Shown in pieces: positions 29,328 to 42,290 of a DNA stretch of 64,000 nt. Under the pieces are notes generated by a model, which was not told the DNA's origin, ran no database searches, and saw nothing but the letters and a program-made list of their open reading frames with translations. Position 1 is the first letter of the stretch. Each line of letters opens with the position of its first letter. The stretch covers positions 7,049,152-7,113,151 of the forward strand of contig OZ024784.1 of assembly GCA_964017065.1 (NCBI GenBank), read 5' to 3'. Source of the DNA: Haliclona indistincta (Eukaryota > Porifera > Demospongiae > Haplosclerida > Chalinidae). The position numbers and the translations under genes are program-made.

Positions 29328-31126
29328 CTACATTGCCAGCGTATTCGTAGTGTTTTTTTTAATATAATAGAGATAAATTACAGTAGTTTGTAAAGAATGC
29401 ACTCCATTGGTAATGGAGACACAGCGTCTATCAAGGTTGTTTACTGTACACTCAGCCAGGTCAAACTTGTTTTGACATTCCTGCATAGTGAACTACCAAA
29501 TTAAAATGCTAACATAATTTAAGACGTGCATTCACAGAAGAGCAATTACAATTGTACATTTATGGTACGAATATTCCATAATTTTGTTAATATAGTCAGT
29601 CATGAAATAATGTTCCTTTTGGGTTGCTCACCTGTTCATTATACTCCAGTACATGCTTTCTAATCTTAGACGTGTCTGTCCATGTGACAAAATCTTCCAT
29701 ATTCCTGTTTCATAGAGTGATCAAAGAGAGGAAGTACCCAGTGAATGGAATGAGGTAGGAGGAGAGGGCATGAGAGACTGGCATGTTAGATTCTTTATAG
29801 CAGTCTAAATTCACCAACCCACTATGCTGGTCTTATGTAAACACTAAAACCACACATTGCTTCCTCATTCACCCAGAAATCAATCAACCACTTAATGGTA
29901 CTATATAAAGTCATCAGTTTTAGGGTCGATAAAGGTTCATGCAATAGAAACGTTACTTTGATGAACATACACTTACCGTGTAACTAGGAATGCAGGATCT
30001 GTTACCACTTCAGGACCTACTCGTATATCTGTGATTGTTAAGTGAGCATAAGAATGTCTTATGACATGATAACTGGACGACTTCACTACCAACCTCACTT
30101 GTACAACAACAGGATGCTCAATGAGTGTTCACATTAAATAGTGTTACGTGGTACAGGAAATAGAAGAACAAGATGAAGCAATGATTAATGAAGGATACGT
30201 CCTTGTTCAACAAATTGAACAGCATCTCTAACTCGCTGGGCCATTCTCAACCTCACCATCACCACAGGTAGTCGCCTTCTACATAAAAACTAAGTTTTAA
30301 CATCAGTGACATCATTATCAACAGAGCCCACACACTAGCAGGAGGGGCAAACACATGAACACATTCCTGGCGGCAAGGACAGACAATAAACTTCAATAAA
30401 AGCCAAATCAGGTGGAGCCCCACAATTGAAGACACCACTAAATCCACCCACTCACAACAACATAATTATTATCTCTGGTGACTATGCATAGGCAGTGACC
30501 ACAACTTGCTCTAGGATGACCACAACTCAAAAGCTGATAATAGCATAACAAAAAATGTATGCAAGTAAAAACATGCTCCTACTGAATATACCGCAGGTTG
30601 CCAGCAGTTTGTGTTCTTCCAAATACAACACACATTACAATCTGTGACAACCACAATACCTAACGCATGTACAGGTCAGAGACGAAGGAGGAGTCACCTG
30701 CAGAAAGTTGATACTGATATCTTCTCACAGAGTGCCAAGTTCTTTCTAGTTGGAGTGATCCCCATGCAGTAACTAAATGGAGACAAGCATGGTGATTGTG
30801 CTCTAAATATAATTATAATTTTGTTTACAGTTTCTCAAGCAGCTGAGTTGTAGATTTATTTCTAAAAGGGTCCTTAGGGTTCAGCTCTTTCAGTTTAGCT
30901 GCAAGGCTTTTGACTGCTCCAACCAGCTTGTTGTACCTAGGAATCAACAAACAATACGTTTATACAGAAACTCCTCCACAATCTAGTACTTTGAATAGTC
31001 CTCTCTCTTCTGCAGATGATATTTGCGCATAACTTGTACCTCTCTGTGATTGGGATCGCTCTTCCATGTCACAAAATCGACCTTTTTCAGGAGCTTTTGC
31101 TCGTGGTATTTCAGCTTCCTAACCAT
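29328..31126 (-). CDS. IMP3: IMP3, U3 snoRNP (SSU processome) protein
   Basis: ATG 31126 gives [19 protein letters not shown] and the exon continues to REDYSKY. Successive exons match human IMP3 in order: [59 protein letters not shown] with [43 protein letters not shown]. The last exon reads [13 protein letters not shown] and then stays open ~40 codons to TAG 29328-29330, longer than the usual end just after the (D)FDL motif; this tail may be real or the final acceptor may differ. IMP3 has an S4-type RNA-binding fold and bridges U3 snoRNA and pre-rRNA. It is head to head with Notch (285 bp between start codons). Confidence 0.9.
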
Positions 31127-31411
31127 CGTTCTACCACATGGAGTAGGGCGGAGACAAAGGTATCCGAACGTGCACGAATAATCAATTGGGATATTGGATG
31201 TCGTTGGTGCCAGTCAGCGCATTCTTTTGCACCAGAAGGAGGCTCGAACATCTTCGATAGGTTTACTGCTCAGAAAAGACCGCTTTGGTGGACTATATCT
31301 GCTCCGATGCTCAATTGCCGTCCACGTGGTTGCCATCTCTTGTAGGAAAACTTTGATAGTACGAAATCGTCTAGCCGTTGCAGAGCTCTACTGCACGAGT
31401 TGTGTGAAGTA
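31127..31411. promoter_or_regulatory. IMP3/Notch divergent intergenic region
   Basis: 285 bp between the IMP3 ATG (-) and the Notch ATG (+). It is GC-richer than flanking introns. No TATA box stands out. Whether one CpG-type promoter serves both a housekeeping and a developmental gene is inference. Confidence 0.4.
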
Positions 31412-34400
31412 TGGGTTTACGAACCTGTGTGGGGCTTAGTTCTTCTCTTCTACTTATTTTTCTATTTTCTGGATACTGGAGTGTTGGTGAGATAAGACCT
31501 ATCTATGATAAAGTATACTATGCTCGATATACTTGTTAGTTGTCGCCCGTCGGGGGGCATAGGTATATACAAACAACAAGACATAAGCCATGCTTTGATT
31601 CTGGACTGTCGTATCTATGTTGAAACGCTGCAGTGGCGCTGTAAACGGGCCTTGCGATTGTGCGCTTTTCTTGCGTTTAATTTACAAGTTCATTCACGTG
31701 TCATGTTGCTTTTATCTCTCCAGCAAAATCACAGAACCAGTGCCCTACTTGTGTTTATGGAGAGTGCAACAACCTCACTAACGCCTGCAAGTAAGCTCTT
31801 CTATTCCTGTTTGTGCGTTGGCATGCATTACATGTGAGATCAAAACTAGACACTTGAAAAGCAATTCCTCAGACGGCATGCTGCAGTGCGCTCAGCGTTA
31901 TTCATCATTCTGGTTTACAGCTATTCTTAACGATAACAAGGGCAGGGTGGAGGAGGTACTTTGTCTGTACACACTCCTCCTCCCCTCTAGTCCTTTCTAC
32001 CTTGTATCCCCTCCTTCATTTCTGCCCACACCAGCTGTGCAACTGCAGAGCAGGGCTGTTTCTAAGCTGTCCATGCAGCTTGTTAAAACACAGTTACTCT
32101 TGGAACTCACTTGGTTGTGTAGCTTGGCTTTCACCACAAGTCTGTGGGAAACTTATGATAGGCAATCCCCATCTAAGCCATACTGCGTCATTCCAGTAGA
32201 TCCTGGTGTGACCTGTGTATACTATGTGATGTCTGTGCCATTTACTAGATACTGAGTAAAGCATGCTTTTGAAGTCAGCTCCAAACATAAAAGTGCCTCA
32301 GATCTCATCCCTCAATTCATTTTCTCTCCTGCAGCTGTGAACCCAACTGGTTTGGTGAGCACTGCAATGTGTCTGGTTGTGAAAACAAGCCTTGTCTAAA
32401 TGGAGGAACTTGCACTCAAGCAGGAGGTGAAGACATTGTCTGCTCATGTCCTCCTAACTTTGGTGGGGCTTTATGTCAAACCTCTGAAGGTCAGTACAGT
32501 ACTGTAGTATTATTAATATACAGTGGTAATGTGTTGTCTAGAGGCTGCTATGCAAAATTGCTGCAACCTTTAGTAGAAGTCTGTAGAAAACAAGGTGTGA
32601 ACTCTTTATCACACTTTTAGAGACCAAACTATGTTCCTTCCATTCACCTCCTGAACTCTCTGAACTTTCTGTCTTGTTTATTTACCGATTGTAGATTCAT
32701 ACTGCACGTGTACGATGTGTATATCTTTAAGATGTAGCAAGTAGTTATGAATTCTCCTCAAGACTTGCATAAATTCAATTCAGGCATCTCCTACTACTTC
32801 CGACACGTTTGAATCTTGTTGCGATGCTATTCTGTCATGAACATGTGGTATTTGAGGCTCACTGCCTTCTCTAGTCAGCAGCATCAGTATGTAATTGTAC
32901 TTAGTAACGGCCTATTAGAGCTGGTACTGATGATTTTGGTGGTGATGTCAGGTATGTCTGATGCCTTGAGACTGCTTCCTGTTCTCCTGTAAGTGTGGGA
33001 TAATGAGTGTTTTTGTGTCTTTGGTTTTGCTCACTTGCCTGTCTCTGTAGTGCCTGGTCTTGCTTTCCCTTGGGTAAGCAGTGCTGGGTTGTGTTTGTCT
33101 CCCATTGTGGCCTGTTTATGACCAGGGTGTGTTAACACATCAAGATCATTTAGTGTTGATGTGGTTTAGGATTCCAGCATTATTTTTGTTTTTAGTATCA
33201 GTTCTTTAATAAACAAAATGTATTGTTTCAGGTGGTAAGTAACTGAAATTATTTTTTTATATCTACTAGAAGATTCCTATGACCCACTAAGTAATTAAAT
33301 TTGTTTTAGTTTCTGCTTTCTTAATTGGACTCCATTTTCTGTGGGAAAGAATGCCTGGCTTAGTAACTGTGAAACTTGGTGTGGAGTGGGAAAAATTAAA
33401 ATTTTGGTTTTATCAAGAAGCCTTTAAAAGTGAAGGGAAGTGTTCCCACAGACCAGCTGGTGGTTCTACCAGCAAAAAGGGGTGTTTACAGAACCCATAC
33501 TGACTGATCTTCCCTCTACTCCACCTACCATCCTTTGCTGGGTAGACTTTGCACCAGACAATAGCTTGCTAAAGATTTAGAGAGATAGGTTATATAACTC
33601 CCCAGGGATGTAGCTTGGGGCAAACATTCACACACCCTCTGTAGGCAAAGGCTCTGTCTCACCACTTCCTTTGTGTTCAACTAGAAAGTGCAGTAGTCCT
33701 GGCCCCCAAAGGCTATTGAAGTCTAATCCACACTACATGTGCTGTAAGGTGTAGGTGGTTTCCTGCTTGCAATTCCAACTGCTTATCTCAATCACCACTC
33801 TGAAGATTATCAGCAATCCCTGACCTTCTGATAAACTAAAGAGGCTGTTTGCTCAATCAGTTGAATGCATTCATTGGTGCATGTATTGTTTCTTAATGGG
33901 TGATCAAAGAGTTGGTATTTTTACTTGAAATGGTGCCTAGCTGACAGATGTGGTGCTCTGGAATGTCTCCTGACAGTTCCTATAGCTCATGTTGCTGATC
34001 AGGATTCCTTCACTTCTACATTTTAAAGCATTTTCATCACCCTTATTATGCTTGCTTCAGTGAAAAGATGCTCTGTTGGGTATTATATTGTACACTCACA
34101 AACATTTGTGCCTGATGTGTGCAAACATTTCCATTACACCCTCCAGATTCCCTTCTATGTGTTTGTATATGTACTTGTGTGCATGCCCTTCTCTCATAAT
34201 CTGTCATGTCCTGTCTGTCTGTGGTATGCTTCCTGTTCATGTCTGACTCTGATGTCTCTTCATTGCATTAGTGATGTCATAATGTAATATTAACATAGTA
34301 TAGCTGCATTGCTATATATGTAGTGTATTGATAGCTGTGCATGCTCAGATATTGTTACCGTGCAGCTGTTAGGCTTGCATGGTCTACTATGTAGTAATAA

Positions 34401-37400
34401 TAGTAAGAGTAGTGGTGTGTGAACTATTCCTATTGCTCCACAGGTCCAGGATCAGTGACGCTGTGTGCAACAAATACATGTGGAATACATGGCATGTGTG
34501 TTCTTGATAACCGTAATGTCAGCTCGTGTGTCTGCAATTCTGGATATGGCGGAGAATTTTGCAATGAAACTGTGGATTTGTGTCTAGCTTCTGGTGGTTG
34601 TGCCAATGGTGGAAGATGTGTTCTCACTGAAAATTACTTTGATTGTAAATGCACTCCAGGCTGGAATCCTGTTCTTCAATGTCAACATCTATTTTTCAAT
34701 ATTTGCAATAATAATCCTGTTCCGTGTAAGAATGGGGCCAGCTGTACTGTACCTGTGCCCTATGTCTCTGGACCAGAACTATTCTGTACATGTACTGCAG
34801 GTAAATTGAACTTTAAACAAGTCAATGCTTATTTTTAACACACTCTTCCATTGCTACAGGCTTTACTGGCACTTACTGTAATGAGACCTACTGTGATGGT
34901 GACCCTTGCCAAAATGGTGGCACCTGCAACAATCTTAATGACACTTACAGCTGCAGCTGTCCTCAATTCTACTCTGGAAAGAACTGTCAAACTCATCCTT
35001 GTGATTCAAACATGTGTAAAAATGGTGGAACGTGTATACCAACTGAATCTCAGAACAACCAATCCTTTATGTGCAACTGTACAAATGGTTTCCAAGGGGA
35101 ATTATGTCAGGAGGATATAAATGAGTGCAATGCCAATCCATGTGCTAATGGTGGTACCTGCATAAACCAGTATGGTAAATTCTACTGTGACTGTGCTGAA
35201 GGCTATGAGGGAGATAGGTGTCTGGAAAACTCCAACGATTGTGCTTCCATGCCTTGTCAGAATGGTGGAACTTGTAGTGATGGTCTAAACTCCTTTAACT
35301 GTAGCTGTCCGTCTGGTTATCAAGGAGTTCACTGTGAGATACCAGATAAAGACACTTGCCTCGATCATGGCTGCAGCAATGGTGGTACCTGCATTAGACA
35401 CTCACCTACAAACCAATACACGTGTCAATGTCCGGATGGTTTTACTGGCTCGTTCTGCAAATATTCTCTTAATTGTAGCATCAGTCCACCCTGTTATCTC
35501 TCTTGTCAAAATGGTGGAGTGTGTGCTTACTTCAATGGTTCCATGTTCTGCAAGTGTGCCCCAGGATGGGGTGGACCAGACTGTTCTACTGATGTTAACG
35601 AGTGCTCACAACTGCCATGTCAAAATGGTGGCACATGTACTAACTCTCCTGGAAACTACTCGTGCAGCTGCCCTCCTCGTTTTACTGGTACTAACTGTGA
35701 CATCATTTCTGCTATGAACTGTACTGACAACCCTTGCATGAATGGCGGTACATGTGCTCGTGTCAATGGGTTGATTAATTGTACCTGTCCAGATGGATTT
35801 AGTGGAGACTTGTGCAATCATGAAGGTTAGGATGTTACTACAGGCTATTATTCAGTGTGTTTACATGACTTGAGAGTGTTGTTTTCATGTGTGTGAATAG
35901 TAGCTTCCTTGTGTGTACTATACTAATTGATGATAGGACTATGAATATTGTTGATGATATTCATTGCCTCTGAATGCTATCTACTGGCGCCATGCATGTG
36001 TGTGAGTGCCTGCAATGATTACGGCTAGACTGTGTACTTTGGTCTTGATATAATCACCACCTCTCTTCCTCCCCTTTTCAATCCACCCACCTTCTCTCTC
36101 TCTTAGAATGCCCTTACAACTGCAGCAGTTTAGCAAACAATGGAAATTGTGAGGTGAGTATATTTAAGTCATGATTTGTGTTCTCACTGTGCCAACTCGT
36201 ATTCATAGTCGTGTGTACCAGTAGGCAGATTACCATGGTTATGTAGGCTAGGCAGACTCAACAGCTTTATGATTGTAGTCTCAATTTAATTCACTCTCTC
36301 TCTCTCATCCTTCTCTGTTCTCCTTTGCACACACGTGTCTCTCTCGCCCTTCTCTTTTAATATGCAGCTGTACTGTTTCACCGAAGCTTGCAATTATGAT
36401 GGCGGTCACGATTGTTATCCTTCTGTCGACACTTCAGACCCATTTCGGGATTGTCCACGAAATGACTACTGTAGAAATAAATACAGCAATGGATATTGTG
36501 ACCATGAGTGCAATAATGCACGATGCCTCTATGATGGTGCTGACTGTGTGATACCTTCTGGCTCCTGTTCTGATTTGTAAGTAACCAGCCTCGTCTCTTT
36601 TCTAAGTTGTCCTTGTCTCTCTCTAAATTCTACATATTTTCTCGTGCTAAATTTTATTATCTCTTTCTCCAGGGATTACTGTCATTCTTTGATTGACAAT
36701 GGTGTGTGTGATAGAACCTGCAGCACTCCTGAGTGTCCAATAGATTGGAATGATTGTCAAGAACAAGTTTATGTATGTGAATGTGACCGATTGAGCTTAT
36801 CGTGTTTATTTTTTTCTTTTTCATGAATGTAGCTAAGTGGTTACTTGGTGTTGTATACTGTGACTTCGGCTGATGTCGATCTCTCCTCTGATCCTGAAAG
36901 ACAGGAGTTTGCTGATGATGTTGGTCGCCTCACTCACACTTTAGTTGAGATTTACGATGTCACAATAATAAGTGAAGAAAATATTATAGACAGAGGCTTC
37001 AACGTCTCTGCTGTTGAAACAGGCTTATCTAGTTACAGGTAAGGATATAATGTGTGTACATTGTTATAGGTTTCAATCTTTATTGTCAGATACTGGAGAG
37101 TAACTTGTCTTGTCAATATTCAGTATTGTCAAGCATCTTGTCCCACTACTATGAACCAGGTAAACTGATAATAATGCACTCACTTACTCTGATTTACTGT
37201 ATCTTGTTTCCACAGGTTGTATCTACTCTTCAAGCTTCCTATAGCAGAGGTCAATACAGAGCAGGCCATGCTAGAATAGCTGGAGCAGCAAGTAAGACTG
37301 TCTATAAATTATATCAATGAGTTAGTTTATCTCTCTTATTGCAGCTGAAAACCGACCACAAAATAATGGTCAAGATCTCACAGCAGTATATGTTGTCGCT

Positions 37401-40174
37401 CCTGCATTGTTGGTTGTCATTGTTGTGCTCGTCATTGGTGTTTTGCTGGGGAAGAGGGTGCGAGACAATGGTGGTATCTCTCCCACTCTAAAGCGCATCA
37501 GAGTCAACCGCACCTGGCAGGTTCCTGGCGGCCTGACACCAGAGCCAAGCTCACTTCCACAATCCAGAGAGCAGAGCTTTCTCTCTGATAGGTGAGAAGA
37601 GATGAATTTTCCATTTTTATTTTTAGTTTTGTTCTCTTCAGACGATCTTCTTCTGTTGAGCTGGTAGACTCGTCAGCTGGTGCTGTTGCTAGGAAAGATG
37701 ATCGAAATCCTCATTTAACATGGTCACGTGTTGAAGTACCAGTAAATAACGGTGCTTCAGATGGCTCTACTTGTGTTGTTGGACACACTGGGAAAGATAG
37801 TCGGCAATGGACTAAGCTACATAGCATAGCAGCTCGTCATATCGTTGAAGAAATCCATGAAGCAGTGGTAGAGGAAGAGAAACAAAAAGGGTCAGTAGAT
37901 ACTGTCAATGCTCAAGGTCCTGGTGGGTACACTCCACTGATGGTGACTATTCTCTCTGAGAAGAGTAAGCGGTTTCATCCATCTGTTCCTACTCGCTCAG
38001 ACTCGTCCTCTGGCAGTGAACATGGCGAGTCTGACTCTCTTCTTGGTGTCGCATCCCACACCAAGCCAGGTCGCTTTTCTCCCATGAAGGCCCCCAGACA
38101 CCAAGCATCAAGTATTCACTCTCCTCTCTCTGCTCTCATTACTTCACAAACTGATCTTAACTTGGCTAATGATCGTGGCGAGACAGCCCTTCACGTGGCT
38201 GCCAAGTGCTCCCATACTGAGTATATGCAGCTGCTACTGAAGTGCAAAGCTGATCCCAATCTCCAGGATATTTGGGGACAGAGTCCTTTACATGTAGCAA
38301 TCGGTTCATTTGCTGATAGTATCTTCAAGGTCTGCATTTCTCATCTGTTTACTTCACTCAAACATATCATTTTGTTTTCGTTCAGATATTGCTTGAACAC
38401 CCGAGCACTAACCTTGACCTAAAGAGTAAAGGAGGCGTCACTCCACTCATGCTGGCTGTCAAGATGCTCAACAACCACATGGTTCATGCTCTCATTACTA
38501 AGGGAGTTGAGATCTCTACCACGGACAGTGAAGGTAGGGTGATGTTTATAGACAGATCTTTTGACAATCCTGATTTTGTTATCAGGGAGGACTGCTGTTC
38601 ACTGGGCAGCCATGATGGGTAACCTTGAGGCCCTCAAAGAGTTGGTTAGTCACGGCCCAGACACCATTAAAGATGTCCAGAATGGCAAAGTAAGAAACAT
38701 GAATCTATTACTCAATCATTGCCAATATTTTCTCACTTTACAGGGAGAGACTGCTCTCTTTCTTGCATGCAGAGAGGGTCACAGTGGAGTTGTGCATCAT
38801 CTTCTTGACTGCTTTGCCAATGCCACGCTGCTTGATAACCTTGATCGATCCCCTTTCTCTATTGCCTGTGAAAAACAGCACTTGGAAATAGTGGAGCTTC
38901 TTCAGCATTCTTCACAAGGCACTCTATGTCCTCCTCCTTCCTACATGCAGAAGTCACTCGGTGTCCCAGTATCCAATGCCTACTACCACCATGGGGTGAA
39001 GGTAGAAGCCAAACCATCTGTTCCGCCTCAGTCTGTTCACCACATTCATCATCCTCCTCATCACCGCATTCAAACACAGCCAATGCCAAATGCACATCCA
39101 ATGGTCACCAGCAGCTACACTCCCTCTATCTCCTCCATTCCTCGTGTCTCCTCTCTTGAGGCTGAACTCGACAAACTCATAGCTTCTACCGTTGATCCGA
39201 CGACCATGTACCCAACTTACCTTCAGAACTATCCTTCTCCTCCTCTCTCCCATGGCTCTCCTCCATACATGGGACAAACATACAACTCTGTAGATGGCAC
39301 GATGAACCATATGGGAGGAAACGTGGTCCATGATGGGGCTGCAAGCAGTCACTCATCTCCAGGAATAGCCACCGAGTCGAGACATGTTGGTGTTAACTCT
39401 ATGTCTCCACAAGATCCTGCAGCATTTACATATGCAACCACAGCTTCCAGTGACATGGCAATGCCCAGTAACCAGCTTACAGCTTATTCCTGTCAGACTT
39501 GTCCAACGAGCAGTACAGCCAGTACAGCTGACCAGGTGTATCAACAACAACAGGCTCATTCGGCCAGCAGACATGCTCTCCAACACATGGCAACTTACAC
39601 CAGACCAGCTACTTCTCTTCATCAGGGAGAACCTGCATTCAGCAGTTCATCAGGTCAACAATACATTCACCCAGCGTCAACTTCAGCTCCAGCAACATCA
39701 TCTTACTCTCAAAACCAATCGGTTGCTAAGCCAGCATACAGCACAGCACTAGCTAACATCAGTATGCATAATGGGCATGGCCGCCCAAGTCCTCCTCTTG
39801 CTCAAACAGTCTCTCCGCACATGGTTCCACAGCCAGGAAGCTTCTCTCCTCCACAAAGCGGACCAACAAGCAACAACAGCCCTTCTAACTTTGGATATCT
39901 CTCTCCTCCCAGGGAGCCTGGTGACTATCCCTTGTATAGCTCTTCATATAACAACACTGATGCACTCAGTTGTTTAACACCCTCTCCAGAGGACTACAGT
40001 AGCCACTGCAACGAGAGGTCACCTCCTGGACAAACAACAACAGTACATACACTTGGACATTATGAACAGTACCAGTTTCAGCCTGTCTATGAGTACGGCT
40101 CTCAACCTCTTCATAATCATATTACAGCATCAAATAGTATGCTTGGGTTCAACTCCAGGGAAACTCCTGTCTAG
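31412..40174 (+). CDS. Notch: Notch receptor
   Basis: Sixteen exons in perfect phase (31412-31487, 31724-31790, 32335-32489, 34444-34800, 34860-35825, 36107-36153, 36368-36576, 36673-36772, 36833-37038, 37090-37159, 37216-37291, 37345-37591, 37642-38329, 38386-38533, 38586-38689, 38744-40174) give 1,648 aa. Order: signal peptide (MGLRTCVGLSSSLLLIFLFS), ~13 EGF repeats (first one atypical), three LNR modules (NYDGGHDC, CLYDGADC, CPIDWNDC), heterodimerisation domain, TM (VVAPALLVVIVVLVIGVLLG), RAM-like segment with RTWQVPGG, seven ankyrin repeats (for example GETALHVAAK, GRTAVHWAAM), and a long Ser/Pro/Gln-rich tail. Bilaterian Notch1 has 36 EGFs, so the ectodomain is short. I see no clear RxRR furin motif in the heterodimerisation domain. 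Intron 3 (32490-34443) is 1,954 nt, the longest in the gene; no gene or element recognised inside. Confidence 0.96.
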
Positions 40175-40530
40175 TTATTAGTTTAAATAAGTTATGACAA
40201 ACTGGACTTACTGTTTGTGCCATTTGTACACTTATTCTGTTCTCATAACTCTTCTAATGCCAACAACCAGTCACATGTCTTGTGTGTCTGTCACATGACA
40301 TATCACGTGCCAGATGTTCTTTAATGACAATACTACGTACTTCTATTTTTATTTTTACTGGTTTCTGTCTCATTTTTATCCATCCACCATTCTTTCCATT
40401 CCTTTCAGTCTTCATCTAAAATTTTTCTTATTAAATATGATTAAAAGTAAAACTGTCAACGTTGAAATTAAATACACGTCGTCATTGATATGATGCTAAT
40501 CTTGCACTAAATAGAACAGCAAGATTGGTG
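40175..40530. other. Notch 3' UTR/intergenic
   Basis: AT-rich, with an ATTAAA-type signal near 40431 and CACGTG near 40304. No coding potential seen. Confidence 0.4.
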
Positions 40531-40654
40531 TTAAAAGTATCAACATAATGGAAATATTATGTGCATTGCCAGTGTCATTCAAATGTGTACATGTATATAA
40601 TTATGAGAGTTGCAAGTTTGACTACTGACCATACAACATGGTGTATCTACGGTT

Positions 40655-41657
40655 TCTGTGTTAATGGCTACTCCAACGCTGTCAAGGTCTTCTCTGAATA
40701 TGCTCAAGATGATCGAGAAGTAGATTAAGGCCATTAGGCAGGCTCAGCAGAGACTAGCTATAGGCTCTCCAAATTGCAATCCAGATCTTGTCAGGATAAT
40801 GGATCGAGATCCAGATACATAGTCCCAATGGCTCACTAGTGAAGGTCTACTGTGATATGGAGGGGACCAACTGTGGTAATATAACCGGCTGGTCTATCTC
40901 AACATGACTCAACCTTATGCTACTTGCCCTCCAGTAATGGAAGGAATAGAGAATGCTGGGCTTGCTCTCTGCTACAGAAGATGTTAGAGCACAGTTTACT
41001 GTACGCTTGAACTTAACTATTCAAGTACTTAGATATCTTGGAGCTTTTAGTCAAACAACCATGCCAGTGGTTCATCTCAAGAATTGTGCAATAACGGTAG
41101 TAATTCTTTCTTTATCGGCAAGGACTACTTGTGAACCTGGTACCAGTCGTACTGTTGATAATAATGTAATCGATAGTCTTTGAGATAAATAACAGTGTCT
41201 GGAGAACTTGTACATTCCTTAGTTCATCAAGTCTCTTGATGATGTCACTGCTGAGCTGTGCTATCACTATAGAGGTGTGTTAATATGATTCTCCTCGTAA
41301 GCACATCTGGACATTCGCTGCTGGATCACGCGAGGATGGTAATGTTCCCGCATTCAATTGTCCTTGTTACTCAAATTATAAACTTAATCCACCTTCTTTT
41401 GTTGGAGATCACTACTATTGTGAGTCTGGGAATGAAGATGGTCGGAATATTACATTATACCCGAATGATCCTCTATGGGATGGAATGAAGTGTCCTGGTA
41501 TTGAGCAATCTTGTTGTGAGGACACTAATAACATGCCTTGGTTCAATAGATCACTTAATGAGATCACCACAGAGAATATCGAGTTAAGAGTCTGTACCAA
41601 TAGTTTATCAAATGCAGAAAATATACCACTGGAAATTATTGAACTATTTGTAGGTTA
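40655..41657 (+). pseudogene. Broken copy A of the secreted fibrinogen-start gene family
   Basis: The 5' part (about 40655-41009) aligns with residues ~15-165 of the intact neighbours (KVFSEYAQDD-type start, IRQAQQRL, VYCDMEGTNCGNITG) but has frameshifts and stops. The 3' part (41284-41657) is almost identical in nucleotide sequence to the C-terminal end of the gene at 44046. Between them 41010-41283 is unrelated to the coding sequence and recurs at 43377-43640. It is therefore a mosaic and not translatable as one protein. Confidence 0.8.
41010..41283 (+). repeat. Dispersed ~270-bp segment, copy 1
   Basis: Starts with AACTATTCAAGTACTTAGAT and ends near TATCACTATAGAGGTGTG. A direct copy with small indels lies at 43377-43640. 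In both places it abuts a break in a family pseudogene, so it may be part of the rearranging unit. Confidence 0.75.
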
Positions 41658-42202
41658 GTGTTTTTGTTATAAAAATGCTGATAGTTGTTTTAGATTGTAT
41701 CATCTTGTTATGGAATTGTCTGTTGTTGTTGGTTAATATCTGATCTCATAACTATACTCAAGTTTGACTCTTACTCCCTATTCTTTATCCTTAAAAATTT
41801 TTGCTAATAATGTGCCTATAGAGGTTGTTGTAGCAGAGATGATAACCCTTGTAGTGCTGAGCAGAACTTTGAGATCAGAAAGGTCTCTTGACTTAAAGTT
41901 GCAAATCGTTTTGTCTCTGAATTCTGTTGCTCAGGATCAGTAATTCCGTCTTTTATATTTACTCATCTGAGTGTCCAAGCAAGTTTAGAATATGTGACCT
42001 AATGGTTGACTGGGAAAATAATAATAAGATTTATTAGCAGTTGTTTGGATTTCAGATATAATGTTCAGCAGATGAGAAGGACCAGTTGAGTTTAAATTTT
42101 GTGTGTCATACATGTGTCATTTTTAAACAAACTATTAAATTGCTTCCTACACATTTAGCAGTAAATTTTCTAAAGATGTCTGCTAACATGTGCTGTCTTA
42201 CA

Positions 42203-42290
42203 TACCATCTACAAGATGTGAAAGCACAGTGTACTCTACACTAGGGCTTAAGCTCAAACGTAGAGTACACTGTGCTCTCACATCTTCTGT
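42203..42290. repeat. Short hairpin of gene-family sequence
   Basis: GATGTGAAAGCACAGTGTAC TCTAC is followed ~20 bp later by its reverse complement (GTAGAGTACACTGTGC...CATC). Both arms come from the same coding segment (CESTVYSTLG in the gene at 45376), joined head to head, marking the junction of an inversion or fold-back duplication. Confidence 0.75.

Noticed and set aside
41285..41488. Leu/Ile-rich 67-aa ORF, repeated at 44638, as membrane peptides
   Set aside because: Out-of-frame shadows of the secreted family coding sequence; repeated only because the gene is repeated.
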